A stretch of 64,000 nucleotides of DNA, taken from Brevundimonas naejangsanensis DSM 23858 (GTDB taxonomy: Bacteria > Pseudomonadota > Alphaproteobacteria > Caulobacterales > Caulobacteraceae). The translations under genes were made by a program, and so were the position numbers. This document shows, one piece after another, positions 44,903 through 53,667 of the stretch. The notes under the pieces are model-generated. The model had not been told where the DNA came from. It did not search any database and saw only the letters and a program-made list of their open reading frames with translations. Every line of letters starts with the position of its first letter. Position 1 is the stretch's first letter. The stretch spans positions 67,001 to 131,000 of the forward strand of contig NZ_ATXN01000003.1 in assembly GCF_000421705.1 (NCBI RefSeq). Reading direction: 5' to 3'.

Positions 44903-45859
44903 ATGAGAGACCTCAACGACCTTTATTACTTCGTGCAGGTGGTGGATCACCTCGGCTTCGCCCCGGCGGCGCGGGCGCTGGGGATGCAGAAATCCAAGCT
45001 GAGCCGCCGCATCGCCGCGCTGGAAGACCAACTGGGCACGCGGCTGATCCAGCGCTCGTCGCGCAAATTTTCGGTCACGGAGATCGGCCAGGCCTATTAC
45101 CAGCACTGCCTCGCCATGCTGGTCGAGGCCGAGGCGGCGCAGGCCCTGATCGACGGCGCCCGGTCCGAGCCGTGCGGCACCATCCGCGTCGCCTGCGCGC
45201 CGGGTCTGCTGACCTATCAGATGAGCGGGCTGATCTTGCGCTTCATGGCCCTGTATCCCGAGCTGGAGGTGCAGCTTCACAGCACCAGCCGTCGGGTGGA
45301 CGTCATCGGCGAAGGGTTTGATCTGGCCATCCGCGTGCGCGAGCCGCCGCTGGAGCAGACCGATCTGGTCATGCGTAAACTGGACGAAAGCGTGCATCGC
45401 CTGGTCGCCAGCCCGGACCTGATCGCTCGCATGGGAGCGCCGACCGGTCCGGCCGATCTTGCAGGCTGGCCCAGCGTGGATTTCGGCCCGGCGCATCGCG
45501 ATCATGTTTGGGCCCTGCATCATAAGGAAGGCATGACGGCGTCAGTGCGTCATGCGCCGCGTCTGGTCACCGACGACCTGCACATGCTGCACGAAGGCGC
45601 CTTGAACGGCCTGGGCGTGGGCCTGCTGCCCAGCGTGGCGGTGATGCGCGACCTGGAGGCGGGGCGGCTGATCGACCTCTTGCCGGACTGGAGGCCCAAG
45701 AAGTGGATCGTCCACGCGGTCTTCCCGTCGCGGCGGGGGCTGCTGCCTTCGGTGCGCATGCTGCTGGATTTTCTGGTCGAGGGTTGCGCCGAGCAGCAAA
45801 TTCACGGCGAAAGGCTGTCGTCGCCTGATACGGCGACGCTAGCGGAGATGAAGGACTGA
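44903..45859 (+). CDS. LysR-family transcriptional regulator
   Basis: 318 aa. The N-terminal winged helix reads DLYYFVQVVDHLGFAPAARA then KSKLSRRIAALEDQLGTRLI, the common LysR pattern of the CrgA/DsdC-like group. The substrate domain follows (GTIRVACAPGLLTYQ, RRVDVIGEGFDLAIRVR, GLGVGLLPSVAV). It is divergent from the two pirin genes and is followed one base later by a flavin reductase gene. LysR proteins of this kind usually control the divergent gene. Inducer unknown. Confidence 0.92.
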   Translation: MRDLNDLYYFVQVVDHLGFAPAARALGMQKSKLSRRIAALEDQLGTRLIQRSSRKFSVTEIGQAYYQHCLAMLVEAEAAQALIDGARSEPCGTIRVACAPGLLTYQMSGLILRFMALYPELEVQLHSTSRRVDVIGEGFDLAIRVREPPLEQTDLVMRKLDESVHRLVASPDLIARMGAPTGPADLAGWPSVDFGPAHRDHVWALHHKEGMTASVRHAPRLVTDDLHMLHEGALNGLGVGLLPSVAVMRDLEAGRLIDLLPDWRPKKWIVHAVFPSRRGLLPSVRMLLDFLVEGCAEQQIHGERLSSPDTATLAEMKD

Positions 45860-45860
45860 G

Positions 45861-46418
45861 ATGCGTCTGGTCGGACTGTCGGGCAGCCTGCGGGCGGCCT
45901 CCTACAACAGCGCCCTGCTGCGCGCGGCGCAGGAGACGGCGCCCGCAGATGTGGAGCTGATCGCCGCGACCATCCACGGCATCCCTCTTTATGACGGCGA
46001 CCTGGAGGCCGAGCAGGGCCTGCCCGAGGCCGTGGTGGCGCTGAAGGATCTGATCGCCGGCTGCGACGGGCTGATGCTGTTCACGCCCGAATACAACAAC
46101 TCCATCCCCGGCCCGTTCAAGAACGCCATCGACTGGCTGAGCCGGCCCAGTTCAGACATCGGTCGGGTGTTCGGCGGGCGGCCGGTGGCGGTGCTGGGCG
46201 CCTCGCCTGGACCGTTCGGGACGCTGATGAGCCAGGCGGCCTGGCTGCCGGTGTTGCGCACCCTGGGCGCGGCGCCGTGGTTCGGGGCCAGGCTGATGGT
46301 CACACGCGCGGGCGACGCCTTCGACGCCGAAGGCCGCCTGATCGACGCGGATACGCGCCGACGGTTGACCGCCTTCGTCGCCGGTTTTGCGGACCACTGT
46401 CGGGGGGCTTCGGCATGA
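45861..46418 (+). CDS. NAD(P)H-dependent FMN reductase
   Basis: 185 aa flavodoxin-fold quinone/FMN reductase of the ArsH/YieF (ChrR) type. The flavin phosphate loop is GLSGSLRAASYNSALL, the second flavin contact FTPEYNNSIPGPFKNAIDW, then VAVLGASPGPFGTLMSQ. Members reduce quinones, chromate or azo dyes and limit oxidative stress, which fits the pirin/OsmC/LysR surroundings. It sits one base after the LysR gene and overlaps the GNAT gene by ATGA. Confidence 0.9.
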   Translation: MRLVGLSGSLRAASYNSALLRAAQETAPADVELIAATIHGIPLYDGDLEAEQGLPEAVVALKDLIAGCDGLMLFTPEYNNSIPGPFKNAIDWLSRPSSDIGRVFGGRPVAVLGASPGPFGTLMSQAAWLPVLRTLGAAPWFGARLMVTRAGDAFDAEGRLIDADTRRRLTAFVAGFADHCRGASA

Positions 46419-46900
46419 GCGGCGAAAGCTTCGCCATCGTCGCCTATCGGCCGGACCATCGCGACGCCTGGCGGACGCTGAACGAAGCCTGGCTGGCCGA
46501 GGGCGGCTTCGCGATCGAAGCCAAGGACCGCAAGGTTCTGGGCGATCCTGAAGGCCAGATCCTGAGGCCGGGCGGCCGCATCTTCTTTGTCGAGCAGGCG
46601 GGACAGGCCGTCGGCTGCTGCGCCCTGATGGCGATGGACGACGGCGGCTATGAGGTCGCCAAGATGACCATTGCGCCGTCCGCGCGCGGTCAGGGGCTGT
46701 CGCGCCGCCTGCTGGACGCCTGCGAGGCGGCGGCCCGCGAGGCGGGGGCGCATCGCCTCTATCTGGAGACCAGTTCGACGCTCGGCCCGGCTCTGGCGCT
46801 CTATGACAGCTTCGGCTTCGTGCGCCTGCCGCCGCGCGATACGCCCTATGTCCGGGCCGACGTCTTCATGGAGAAGGCGCTGGGTTTCTCCTCCCCATGA
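46415..46900 (+). CDS. GNAT-family N-acetyltransferase
   Basis: 161 aa. The acetyl-CoA binding motif A is seen as [20 protein letters not shown], with beta-4 before it ([13 protein letters not shown]) and motif B as [21 protein letters not shown]. The substrate is not predictable. It is the last gene of the LysR-flavin reductase-GNAT operon (ATGA overlap). Its last codons and stop lie inside the left arm of an inverted-repeat element, so the C-terminus (GFSSP) may have been set by that insertion. Confidence 0.88.
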   Translation: MSGESFAIVAYRPDHRDAWRTLNEAWLAEGGFAIEAKDRKVLGDPEGQILRPGGRIFFVEQAGQAVGCCALMAMDDGGYEVAKMTIAPSARGQGLSRRLLDACEAAAREAGAHRLYLETSSTLGPALALYDSFGFVRLPPRDTPYVRADVFMEKALGFSSP

Positions 46901-47013
46901 CATGGGAAGGTGGATCGGCGGCGTAGCCGTCGAGACGGAGGGGCTGCTTGGTTCCGCAGCCCTAAGCCCCTCCACCGCTACGCGGTCCCCCCTCCCCACG
47001 CAGTGGGGAGGAA
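46891..47013. repeat. Intergenic inverted repeat, copy 2, overlapping the GNAT gene's stop
   Basis: The left arm starts CTCCCCATGACATGGG and the right arm ends CCTCCCCACGCAGTGGGGAG. The right arm read in reverse complement matches the left in the order CCTCCCCA..., GCGTAGC..., GGAGGGG. A short central hairpin (CTGC ... GCAG) lies between. Arms are less perfect than in copies 1 and 3. Confidence 0.6.
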
Positions 47014-47018
47014 AGATT

Positions 47019-47882
47019 CTACTCCTTCGACAGATCCTGTCGCTGGAACCACGCCAGGGCCAGAAGGAAGGGGCCGAAGCTCCACAGCACCAGTCCCGTG
47101 ATGGCGCGCCAGACGGCGCCTGTGGGGACAAGGGCCGCTTCCATGCCGCCCTTGATCAGAAGCTTCAGCACTTCGAAGGCGTCGCCGGGCAATAGCAGCA
47201 TCGTCGCCCAGTCGCCCATCTGCCAGCCGAACAGGGGGCTCAGTTTGGCCAGGAAGAACTGGCCGACGCCGATGACCAGAGGCACGAACAGCGCCGCCAG
47301 CAGGGATCGCGTCACTGTCGCCGCCAGCAGGCCAAGCAACAGGAACTGCACCACCCGCACATAGGACAGAAGCGTCAGCAGGCTGAACGCCTGCGCCTGT
47401 TCGCCGCCGAAGCCGAAGGCGAAGCTGCGCCCGAAGATCACGCCCTTGGCGACTTCGGCGCCCATGCCGGCGATCAACAGCAGGATCAACCCGGCCAGGG
47501 TCATCAGCTTGACCGCGCCTACCTTGCCCATGATCAGGTTCGGCCGGGTGTTGCGCGCCGTGATCAACCGCCAGGTCTCCCAGCGGTAGTCGCCGGCGAA
47601 GACGGTAGCCGCGCCGATCAACAGGAAGGCCAGCACGCCGGGGTTGGCCAGCCCGCTCGCCGCATCGACCAGCGATTGGCCCAGATCGACGGCGCTGGCG
47701 GTCAGTTTCAGTTCAACCGGCAGGGTCTGCATCGCCCCGTCCATCTTGGACCGAATGAACAGGAAGCTTGCGGTCGCCAGCGCCAGCGAGATCAGGGGCA
47801 CGAAAACGACGCTCCAGAACACCGCCGTGCGGTTCTGCAGCAGGCGCCAGGTTTCGGCGCGGATGGCGTCGGCCAGCATCAT
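47019..47882 (-). CDS. ABC-2 type transporter permease
   Basis: 287 aa inner-membrane subunit with about six hydrophobic segments (for example [56 protein letters not shown]). Its start [20 protein letters not shown] is the usual cytoplasmic lead-in of ABC-2 permeases. It overlaps the ATPase gene by ATGA, so the two form one exporter. Substrate unknown; the resemblance to bacitracin/antibiotic-type ABC-2 exporters is general only. The stop lies just beyond an inverted-repeat element. Confidence 0.88.
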   Translation of the reverse strand: MMLADAIRAETWRLLQNRTAVFWSVVFVPLISLALATASFLFIRSKMDGAMQTLPVELKLTASAVDLGQSLVDAASGLANPGVLAFLLIGAATVFAGDYRWETWRLITARNTRPNLIMGKVGAVKLMTLAGLILLLIAGMGAEVAKGVIFGRSFAFGFGGEQAQAFSLLTLLSYVRVVQFLLLGLLAATVTRSLLAALFVPLVIGVGQFFLAKLSPLFGWQMGDWATMLLLPGDAFEVLKLLIKGGMEAALVPTGAVWRAITGLVLWSFGPFLLALAWFQRQDLSKE

Positions 47883-48778
47883 GGGCGGCCTCCCTCGGCG
47901 GAAGAGGTTTCGGTCATGAAGACGCTTTCCAGATCGGCGCCGACCCAGCGGGCCTCGTCGATGTCCACGCCCTGTTCGATCAGGGCGCGCAGCAGGGCAG
48001 GGGCCTCGGCGCGGGGAACGGCGGCCATGACGGCGTCGTCCTGAACGCTGCCGCGCTCGCCCAGCACGGCCATGACCTTGGCCAGAGGCGTGGCGGACAG
48101 GCGCAGGCGCTCGCCCGAGGCGGTCAGGTCGCTGACCCTGCCCTCGGCCGCCAGCTTGCCCCGGTTCAGAATGGCGACGCGGTCGCACACGCGCTGGACC
48201 TCCAGCAGCTGGTGGCTGGCCAGGATGATGGTCACCCCGTCGTCGTCGGCCAGACTGCGGATCAGGGCGCGCATTTCCTGGATGCCGGGCGGGTCCATGC
48301 CGCTGGTCGGTTCGTCGAGGATGACCAGATCGGGCCGGGTCATCAGGGCGGCGGCGACGCCCAGCCGTTGCATCATGCCGACCGAGAAGCCACGCACCTT
48401 GCGGTCCGCCGCCTCGGACAGGCCGACACGATCCAGCCAGCGGTCGGTCTCGGCCTCTGCCCCCATCCCGTGCGCCAGCGCCAGCCAGCGCAGGGCCTGG
48501 CGCGCGGTAAGATAGGGCGGATAGCGCGGCGTCTCGATCATCGAGCCCATGCGACGGGTCACAGCCGGATCGCCGGTCGGCTGGCCCATGACCCGCACCT
48601 CGCCCGCCGTGGGCCGGATCAGGCCGAGAAGGATGCGGAACAGGGTCGACTTGCCCGCGCCGTTGGGCCCCAGCACCCCATAGACCCCGCCGCGCGGTAT
48701 GCTGAGACTGAGGCCGTCCAGGGCGCGCACCGCGCCATAGGTCTTGGTCAGGCCGTTCGTTTCGATAACGCTGGTCAT
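47879..48778 (-). CDS. ABC transporter ATP-binding protein
   Basis: 299 aa ATPase: Walker A GPNGAGKST, Q-loop region GSMIETPRYPPYL, signature FSVGMMQRLGVAAAL (FSxGM form typical of ABC-2/CcmA-type exporters), Walker B DLVILDEPTSGMD, and H-loop SHQL. A C-terminal accessory domain of about 80 residues follows (LSATPLAKVMAVLGERGS). The chosen ATG at 48778 begins MTSVIETNGLTKTYG, the standard N-terminus. Coupled with the downstream permease gene. Substrate unknown. Confidence 0.92.
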   Translation of the reverse strand: MTSVIETNGLTKTYGAVRALDGLSLSIPRGGVYGVLGPNGAGKSTLFRILLGLIRPTAGEVRVMGQPTGDPAVTRRMGSMIETPRYPPYLTARQALRWLALAHGMGAEAETDRWLDRVGLSEAADRKVRGFSVGMMQRLGVAAALMTRPDLVILDEPTSGMDPPGIQEMRALIRSLADDDGVTIILASHQLLEVQRVCDRVAILNRGKLAAEGRVSDLTASGERLRLSATPLAKVMAVLGERGSVQDDAVMAAVPRAEAPALLRALIEQGVDIDEARWVGADLESVFMTETSSAEGGRP

Positions 48779-48884
48779 GGACGGGAGCGTGGCCCGGAGT
48801 TGAAAAACCGGCAAGCCGTCTTCTGTCTGTCGCGGATTAAGCTTAGGCAATATTCGCGAAAAAGTCGGTTTCCGGGAGTTCCTC

Positions 48885-50120
48885 ATGTTTGATCGTCTGT
48901 TCGGCCTGGCGCGCGCCGCCGTCCTGACGCTGGCCGTCGCCGCCTGCGCCACCACGCTGCCCACGTCGCTGGTCGAAACGGCTCAGGCGCCGAACGTCAT
49001 CCTGATCTCCATCGACGGCTTCCGCGCGGACTATCTGGAGCGCGGGGCGACGCCGGTGCTGGCGCAACTGGCGGCCGAGGGGGCGTCGGGACCGATGAAG
49101 CCGTCCTTCCCCAGCGTGACCTTTCCGAACCACTATACGCTCGTCACCGGTCTGCATCCTGATCACCACGGCATCGTCGGCAACAATATGGTCGACGCCG
49201 AACTGGGCCGCTTCTCGCTCGGCAACAAGCAGGCGGTCACCGATCGCCGCTGGTGGGATCAGGGCGAGCCGATCTGGGTCTCGGCCGAGCGGCAGGGCGT
49301 GAAGACGGCCACCATGTTCTGGCCGGGCTCCGAAGCTGACATTCGCGGGGTGCGTCCCAGCTATTGGACGCCTTTCGACCAGTCGATGCCGGGCGACGTC
49401 CGCGTCGATCAGGTGCTGGCCTGGATGGATCTGCCCGCCGCCCAGCGCCCGGCCCTGACCACCCTCTATTTCGATATCGTCGACACCATGGGGCACAACC
49501 ACGGCCCGGATGCGTCGCAGACGCTGGAAGCGATGCGCTCGGTCGACGCCTCCATCGGGCGTTTGGTGGAGGGACTGAAGGCGCGGGGTCTGTATGACAA
49601 CACCATGCTGGTGGTGGTGTCGGACCACGGCATGGCGGCGACCTCGCCGGACCGCGTCACCGTGCTGGACGACATCATTGATCCGGCTGCGGTGCAGATC
49701 GTCTATTCGGGCGCAGTCGCCTTCCTCAATCCGGTCGAGGGCCGTGAGGCCGAGGTGGAGCAGGCGCTGCTGGGCTCGCGCCCTCATCTGGACTGCTGGC
49801 GCAAGAGCGAGATTCCGGCGCGGCTGGCGCTGGGCTCGAATCCGCGCGTCTCGGCCATCGTCTGCGCGTCCGAGCCGGGCTGGCTGCTGGCGACTAAGGC
49901 GCGCCCGGTCACCCGGTCCGGCGGCGCCCACGGCTATGACAACGCCGCCCCCGAGATGCAGGCGATCTTCATCGCCCACGGTCCGGGCGTGATTGCAGGG
50001 CGGCGGCTGCAGAACCTGGACAGCGTCGACGTCCAGCCTTTCCTGGCCCGCCTGCTGGGCGTGACGGCGCCGCGGGGCGACGGTGACCCGAACGACACGC
50101 TGCCCGTCACGCAGCGCTAA
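48885..50120 (+). CDS. Ectonucleotide pyrophosphatase/phosphodiesterase-type lipoprotein
   Basis: 411 aa member of the alkaline-phosphatase superfamily (NPP family). A lipobox (LAVAACA) suggests an envelope lipoprotein. The metal site is visible: SIDGFRADYL, nucleophile Thr in FPSVTFPNHYTLVTG, ISVSDHGMAA-like VVVSDHGMAAT, and GAHGYDN near the end. NPP enzymes cleave nucleotide or phospholipid phosphodiesters in the periplasm or outside. Two metal-binding sets appear complete. It is divergent from the ABC exporter. Confidence 0.9.
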   Translation: MFDRLFGLARAAVLTLAVAACATTLPTSLVETAQAPNVILISIDGFRADYLERGATPVLAQLAAEGASGPMKPSFPSVTFPNHYTLVTGLHPDHHGIVGNNMVDAELGRFSLGNKQAVTDRRWWDQGEPIWVSAERQGVKTATMFWPGSEADIRGVRPSYWTPFDQSMPGDVRVDQVLAWMDLPAAQRPALTTLYFDIVDTMGHNHGPDASQTLEAMRSVDASIGRLVEGLKARGLYDNTMLVVVSDHGMAATSPDRVTVLDDIIDPAAVQIVYSGAVAFLNPVEGREAEVEQALLGSRPHLDCWRKSEIPARLALGSNPRVSAIVCASEPGWLLATKARPVTRSGGAHGYDNAAPEMQAIFIAHGPGVIAGRRLQNLDSVDVQPFLARLLGVTAPRGDGDPNDTLPVTQR

Positions 50121-50189
50121 GCGACTGATCGAGGTATGGGCTGGAAAAGGGCAGCGGAGTAGAACGGCGCTCCACCTCCGCGAGCATCC

Positions 50190-51494
50190 ATGTCCCTGCA
50201 TATCCCCAAGGTCCGCCGTGCGGCGATCGCCTTCATCCTTGTGACGGCGGTGCTGGACATCGTGGCGATGGGGATCGTCATTCCGGTCCTGCCGCATCTG
50301 ATCGAGGAGTTTGTCGGGTCGAACGCGCGGGCAGGCCTGCTGAATGGCGTGTTTGTGGCCCTGTGGGCGGGGATGCAGTTCCTGGCCTCGCCGGTGATCG
50401 GCTCGCTGTCGGACCAGTACGGGCGCCGCCCGGTCATCCTGATCAGCTGCGCCGGGCTGGCCGCGGACTATGTCTTGATGGCGCTGGCGCCGAACCTGTG
50501 GTGGCTGGCGGTCGGGCGACTCGTGGCGGGCGTCACCTCGTCCAGCTTCACCACCATCTACGCCTATATGGCCGACATCACCGAGCCGGAAAAACGCGCC
50601 CGCGCCTATGGGCTGATCGGCGCGGCCTTCTCGGGCGGATTCGTGCTGGGGCCGGTGCTGGGGGGATTTCTGGGAGAGTTCGGACCGCGCGTGCCCTTCT
50701 GGGTGGCAGGGGCCCTATCGGGCTTGGCCTTCCTGTACGGCCTGTTCATCCTGCCGGAGAGCCTGGCGCCCGAGAAACGAATGCCCTTCAGCTGGCGGCG
50801 CGCCAATCCGATCGGCGCCATGATCCTGTTGAAACGTCACGCCGAGCTGGCGGGCCTCGCGGTCGTGAACTTCCTGCTCTATTTCGCCCACCACGTGTTT
50901 TCGGCGGTCTTCGTCCTTTACGCCGGGCTGCGTTACGGCTGGGGGCCGTGGCAGGTCGGTGCCTTGCTGGCCATGGTCGGGGTGCTGGACATGATTGTTC
51001 AGGGCGTGTTGGTCGGCCCGGCGTCCAAGCGGTTCGGCGACCGCGCGACCATGATCTTCGGCCTGTGCGGCGGGGCTGTGGGCATCGCCCTGATGGGCTG
51101 GGCGCTGACGGGCGTCGCCTTCATCATCGCCATGTTCCCCAACGCCTTGTGGGGTCTTGCCATGCCGACGCTTCAGTCCTTGATGACCCGACGCGTCGGC
51201 GAGAGCGAACAGGGCCAGCTGCAGGGTGCGAACATGAGCGTCGCTTCCATCGCCGGGGTGGCGTCGCCCCTGTTCTTCGGCTGGATCTATTCGGTGTCCG
51301 TGGGCGAGGGCGGCGGGCGGGCGGCGGTCTGGTTGTCGGATCGGGGGCTGCCTGCGGTGTCGGCCGCAGCCGACGCCATGCTGTCCGAGCCGGGGCTGGC
51401 CTTCTATCTGGCCTCCGTCGTGCTGGCGCTCGGGGCGTTGATCGGCTTCCTGACCGCGCGTCGGGCGGAACGGGACGAGGTCACGTCCGTTTGA
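50190..51494 (+). CDS. TCR/Tet-family MFS transporter
   Basis: 434 aa with 12 membrane helices, close to TetA-type drug/H+ antiporters. Motif D1-like LDIVAMGIVIPVLPHLI opens helix 1. The loop 2-3 motif A is GSLSDQYGRRPVILIS, and motif C-type GGFVLGPVLGGFLGEFG is present. Caulobacterales genomes usually carry such a gene as a chromosomal copy; tetracycline resistance is not implied. It lies 69 bp after the phosphodiesterase gene. Substrate unknown. Confidence 0.9.
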   Translation: MSLHIPKVRRAAIAFILVTAVLDIVAMGIVIPVLPHLIEEFVGSNARAGLLNGVFVALWAGMQFLASPVIGSLSDQYGRRPVILISCAGLAADYVLMALAPNLWWLAVGRLVAGVTSSSFTTIYAYMADITEPEKRARAYGLIGAAFSGGFVLGPVLGGFLGEFGPRVPFWVAGALSGLAFLYGLFILPESLAPEKRMPFSWRRANPIGAMILLKRHAELAGLAVVNFLLYFAHHVFSAVFVLYAGLRYGWGPWQVGALLAMVGVLDMIVQGVLVGPASKRFGDRATMIFGLCGGAVGIALMGWALTGVAFIIAMFPNALWGLAMPTLQSLMTRRVGESEQGQLQGANMSVASIAGVASPLFFGWIYSVSVGEGGGRAAVWLSDRGLPAVSAAADAMLSEPGLAFYLASVVLALGALIGFLTARRAERDEVTSV

Positions 51495-51589
51495 TCGCCG
51501 CCGCGCCCCGGATCGAACGACGGCCTTGATCCTGTCGAAAAGCCGAGGCGGAATGGATACAACGCCCAAGCTTGTAGAACCGGGACGAG

Positions 51590-52978
51590 ATGAAGACTTC
51601 CAGACTGGCCATCGCCGCCGCCCTGATCCTGTCCGCCTGCGGCCAGCCGCAGCCCACCAAGGCGCAGGAAGGCGTCTTCGCCGAACAGCCCCGCGTCGCC
51701 CCGCGCGACGCCGGTTCGCTGAAGACCAGCTTCGCCCCCGTGGTGCGCGAGGCCGCCCCCGCCGTGGTGAATATTTCGGCGCGAGGCGTCCAGCGCGTGC
51801 GCGATCCCTTCTTTGAACTGTTCGGGGGCGGGCCGCAGTCGCGCGTGACCGGCTCCATCGGTTCGGGCGTGATCGTGCGTCCGGACGGGATCGTCGTGAC
51901 CAACAACCACGTCATCCAGAACATGCAGGAGATCCGCGTCACCCTGAACGACCGGCGCGAATATCCGGCCAAGGTGCTGCTGGCGGACGAGCGGTCCGAC
52001 ATCGCCGTGCTGCAACTCGAGAACCTGGACGGCGACCTGCCAGTCCTGCGGATCGACGATCAGGAACAGCAGCAGGTCGGCGATCTGGTGCTGGCCATCG
52101 GCAACCCGTTCGGCGTCGGCCAGACTGTGACCAACGGCATCATCTCGGCCCTGAACCGCACCGAGACGGGCATCAGCGATTCCGGCTCCTTCATCCAGAC
52201 CGACGCGCCGATCAATCCGGGCAATTCGGGCGGCGCCCTGGTCGACATGGACGGCGAACTGATCGGCATCAATACGGCGATCTTCTCGCGCTCGGGTTCG
52301 TCCAGCGGCGTCGGCTTCGCCGTGCCCGCAGCCATGGTCAAGCGGGTGGTGGATTCGGCTGTCGGCGGCGCCAAGGCGGTCGAGCGCGCCTGGTTGGGGG
52401 TCAAGGGCGATACGGTCAGCGCCGACATCGCTCGCAGTCTGGGCCTTGAGCGGCCGCAGGGGTTGATGGTCACCGACGTCTACGCCGGCGGGCCGGGCGC
52501 GCGCGCAGGCATCCAACAGGGCGATGTGATCACCGCCATCGACGGCGCAGAGGTCAATGATCAGGGCGGCCTGAACTTCCGCGTCGGCACCAAGTCGCCC
52601 AACGCTTCCGTCGCCGTCACGGTGCTGCGCGACGGCCGGACCCAGACGCTGAACGCCCGCGTCTCGACCCTGCCGGGCGATGCTGATCCGGGACAGGGTA
52701 CGGTCGTGGGGCAGGGGGCGCTGGCCGGACTTCAGGGCGTGGCGCTGAACCCTGCGCTGGCCGACCGTCTGGGCGGCGATCCCTTTACCAGCGGCGTGGT
52801 GGTGACGGGCTTGCAGCGTAACAGCGTCCCGGCCCGCATCGGTCTGCGTCCCAACGATCTCGTGGTGCAGGTGGACGGCCGTGCCGTGACCTCGGTCTCG
52901 GCCCTCGGCCGCGCGCAGCGGGGCTCGGAATTGACCATCGTTCGCGGCGGCCGCCGTTTGACGGGCCGCTTGCCGTAA
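51590..52978 (+). CDS. degQ: Do-like (DegP/DegQ family) serine endoprotease, lipoprotein
   Basis: 462 aa periplasmic trypsin-like protease with two PDZ domains. The N-terminus has a lipobox (LILSACG). The triad is visible as His in VVTNNHVIQN, Asp in DERSDIAVLQ, and Ser in NPGNSGGALVD. The PDZ1 carboxylate loop is near AWLGVKGD. The second PDZ (SGVVVTGLQRNSVPARIGL) is shorter, as in DegQ/DegS-like members. It degrades misfolded envelope proteins. The start at 51590 gives a good signal peptide. An inverted repeat lies directly downstream. Exact assignment among DegP/Q/S cannot be settled. Confidence 0.92.
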   Translation: MKTSRLAIAAALILSACGQPQPTKAQEGVFAEQPRVAPRDAGSLKTSFAPVVREAAPAVVNISARGVQRVRDPFFELFGGGPQSRVTGSIGSGVIVRPDGIVVTNNHVIQNMQEIRVTLNDRREYPAKVLLADERSDIAVLQLENLDGDLPVLRIDDQEQQQVGDLVLAIGNPFGVGQTVTNGIISALNRTETGISDSGSFIQTDAPINPGNSGGALVDMDGELIGINTAIFSRSGSSSGVGFAVPAAMVKRVVDSAVGGAKAVERAWLGVKGDTVSADIARSLGLERPQGLMVTDVYAGGPGARAGIQQGDVITAIDGAEVNDQGGLNFRVGTKSPNASVAVTVLRDGRTQTLNARVSTLPGDADPGQGTVVGQGALAGLQGVALNPALADRLGGDPFTSGVVVTGLQRNSVPARIGLRPNDLVVQVDGRAVTSVSALGRAQRGSELTIVRGGRRLTGRLP

Positions 52979-52991
52979 GGAAACCGACACC

Positions 52992-53151
52992 GCGTTTCTC
53001 CCTCCCCTTCATGGGGAGGGTGGTCGCGAAGCGACCGGGTGGGGAGGGCTCGGTGATGAGGGCGCGGCGCTTGATTAGCCTTGCCGTCCCCACCCGTCTT
53101 CGGCCTGCGGCCTCAGCCACCCTCCCCATGAAGGGGAGGGAGAGGGAAGCG
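52992..53151. repeat. 160-bp intergenic inverted repeat, copy 3
   Basis: The left arm (CCTCCCCTTCATGGGGAGGG at 53001-53020) and right arm (CCTCCCCATGAAGGGGAGGG at 53121-53140) are reverse complements, and each is itself a near-palindrome. Flanks GGTGGGGA / TCCCCACC inside and GCGTTTCTC / GAGGGAAGC outside extend the pairing. Same architecture as copies 1 and 2. Lies between the Do-like protease and the VOC gene. Confidence 0.8.
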
Positions 53152-53180
53152 CGTTTTCTGATGCTGACGGCGGCGGGGTC

Positions 53181-53600
53181 TTACCCCTTCACCGGTCCGC
53201 CGATGCTCCACAGGTGTCCGAACGGATCGCGGACCTGGCCGTAGCGGTCGCCCCAGAACTGGTCCTCCAGCGGCATGACCGGAATCGCGCCGTTGACCAG
53301 GGCGCGGCCCCACCATTCGTCGGCGTCGTCGACCTGAAGATGCAGGCTGACGCCGACCGGCTTGATGTCGGCCTCGCCGGTCCATTCTGGGAATTCGTCA
53401 GCCAGCATGAGGCTGCCGCCGTTGATGCGCAGATGGGCGTGCATCAGCCGCTCGCCGTCCTCGGCGGGCATCCGCATGACTTCCTCGGCCCCGAAGGCGC
53501 GGGCGTAGAATTCGATCGCTGCGGCGGCGCCGCGCGAGGGAATGGTCAGATGGGGCGTCACCCCGCCGCGCGGTCCCTGATCGGGCTTGGGTTCTGTCAT
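53181..53600 (-). CDS. VOC-family (glyoxalase/PhnB-like) protein
   Basis: 139 aa with two beta-alpha-beta-beta-beta modules. It is of the PhnB/YjdN type: GVTPHLTIPSRGAAAAIEFY opens the fold, and HAHLRINGGSLMLADEFPE and DQFWGDRYGQVRDPFGHLW close the two halves. These proteins bind a metal but the activity of PhnB-like members is generally unknown. The first ATG has an AGGAGG ribosome site. It is divergent from rarA. Confidence 0.88.
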   Translation of the reverse strand: MTEPKPDQGPRGGVTPHLTIPSRGAAAAIEFYARAFGAEEVMRMPAEDGERLMHAHLRINGGSLMLADEFPEWTGEADIKPVGVSLHLQVDDADEWWGRALVNGAIPVMPLEDQFWGDRYGQVRDPFGHLWSIGGPVKG

Positions 53601-53667
53601 GCGATTCCTCCTTGGAGGCGTTGTAGCGGGTGCAGTCGCCCGAACGAACGCCTATCTAGAGCGTTCC

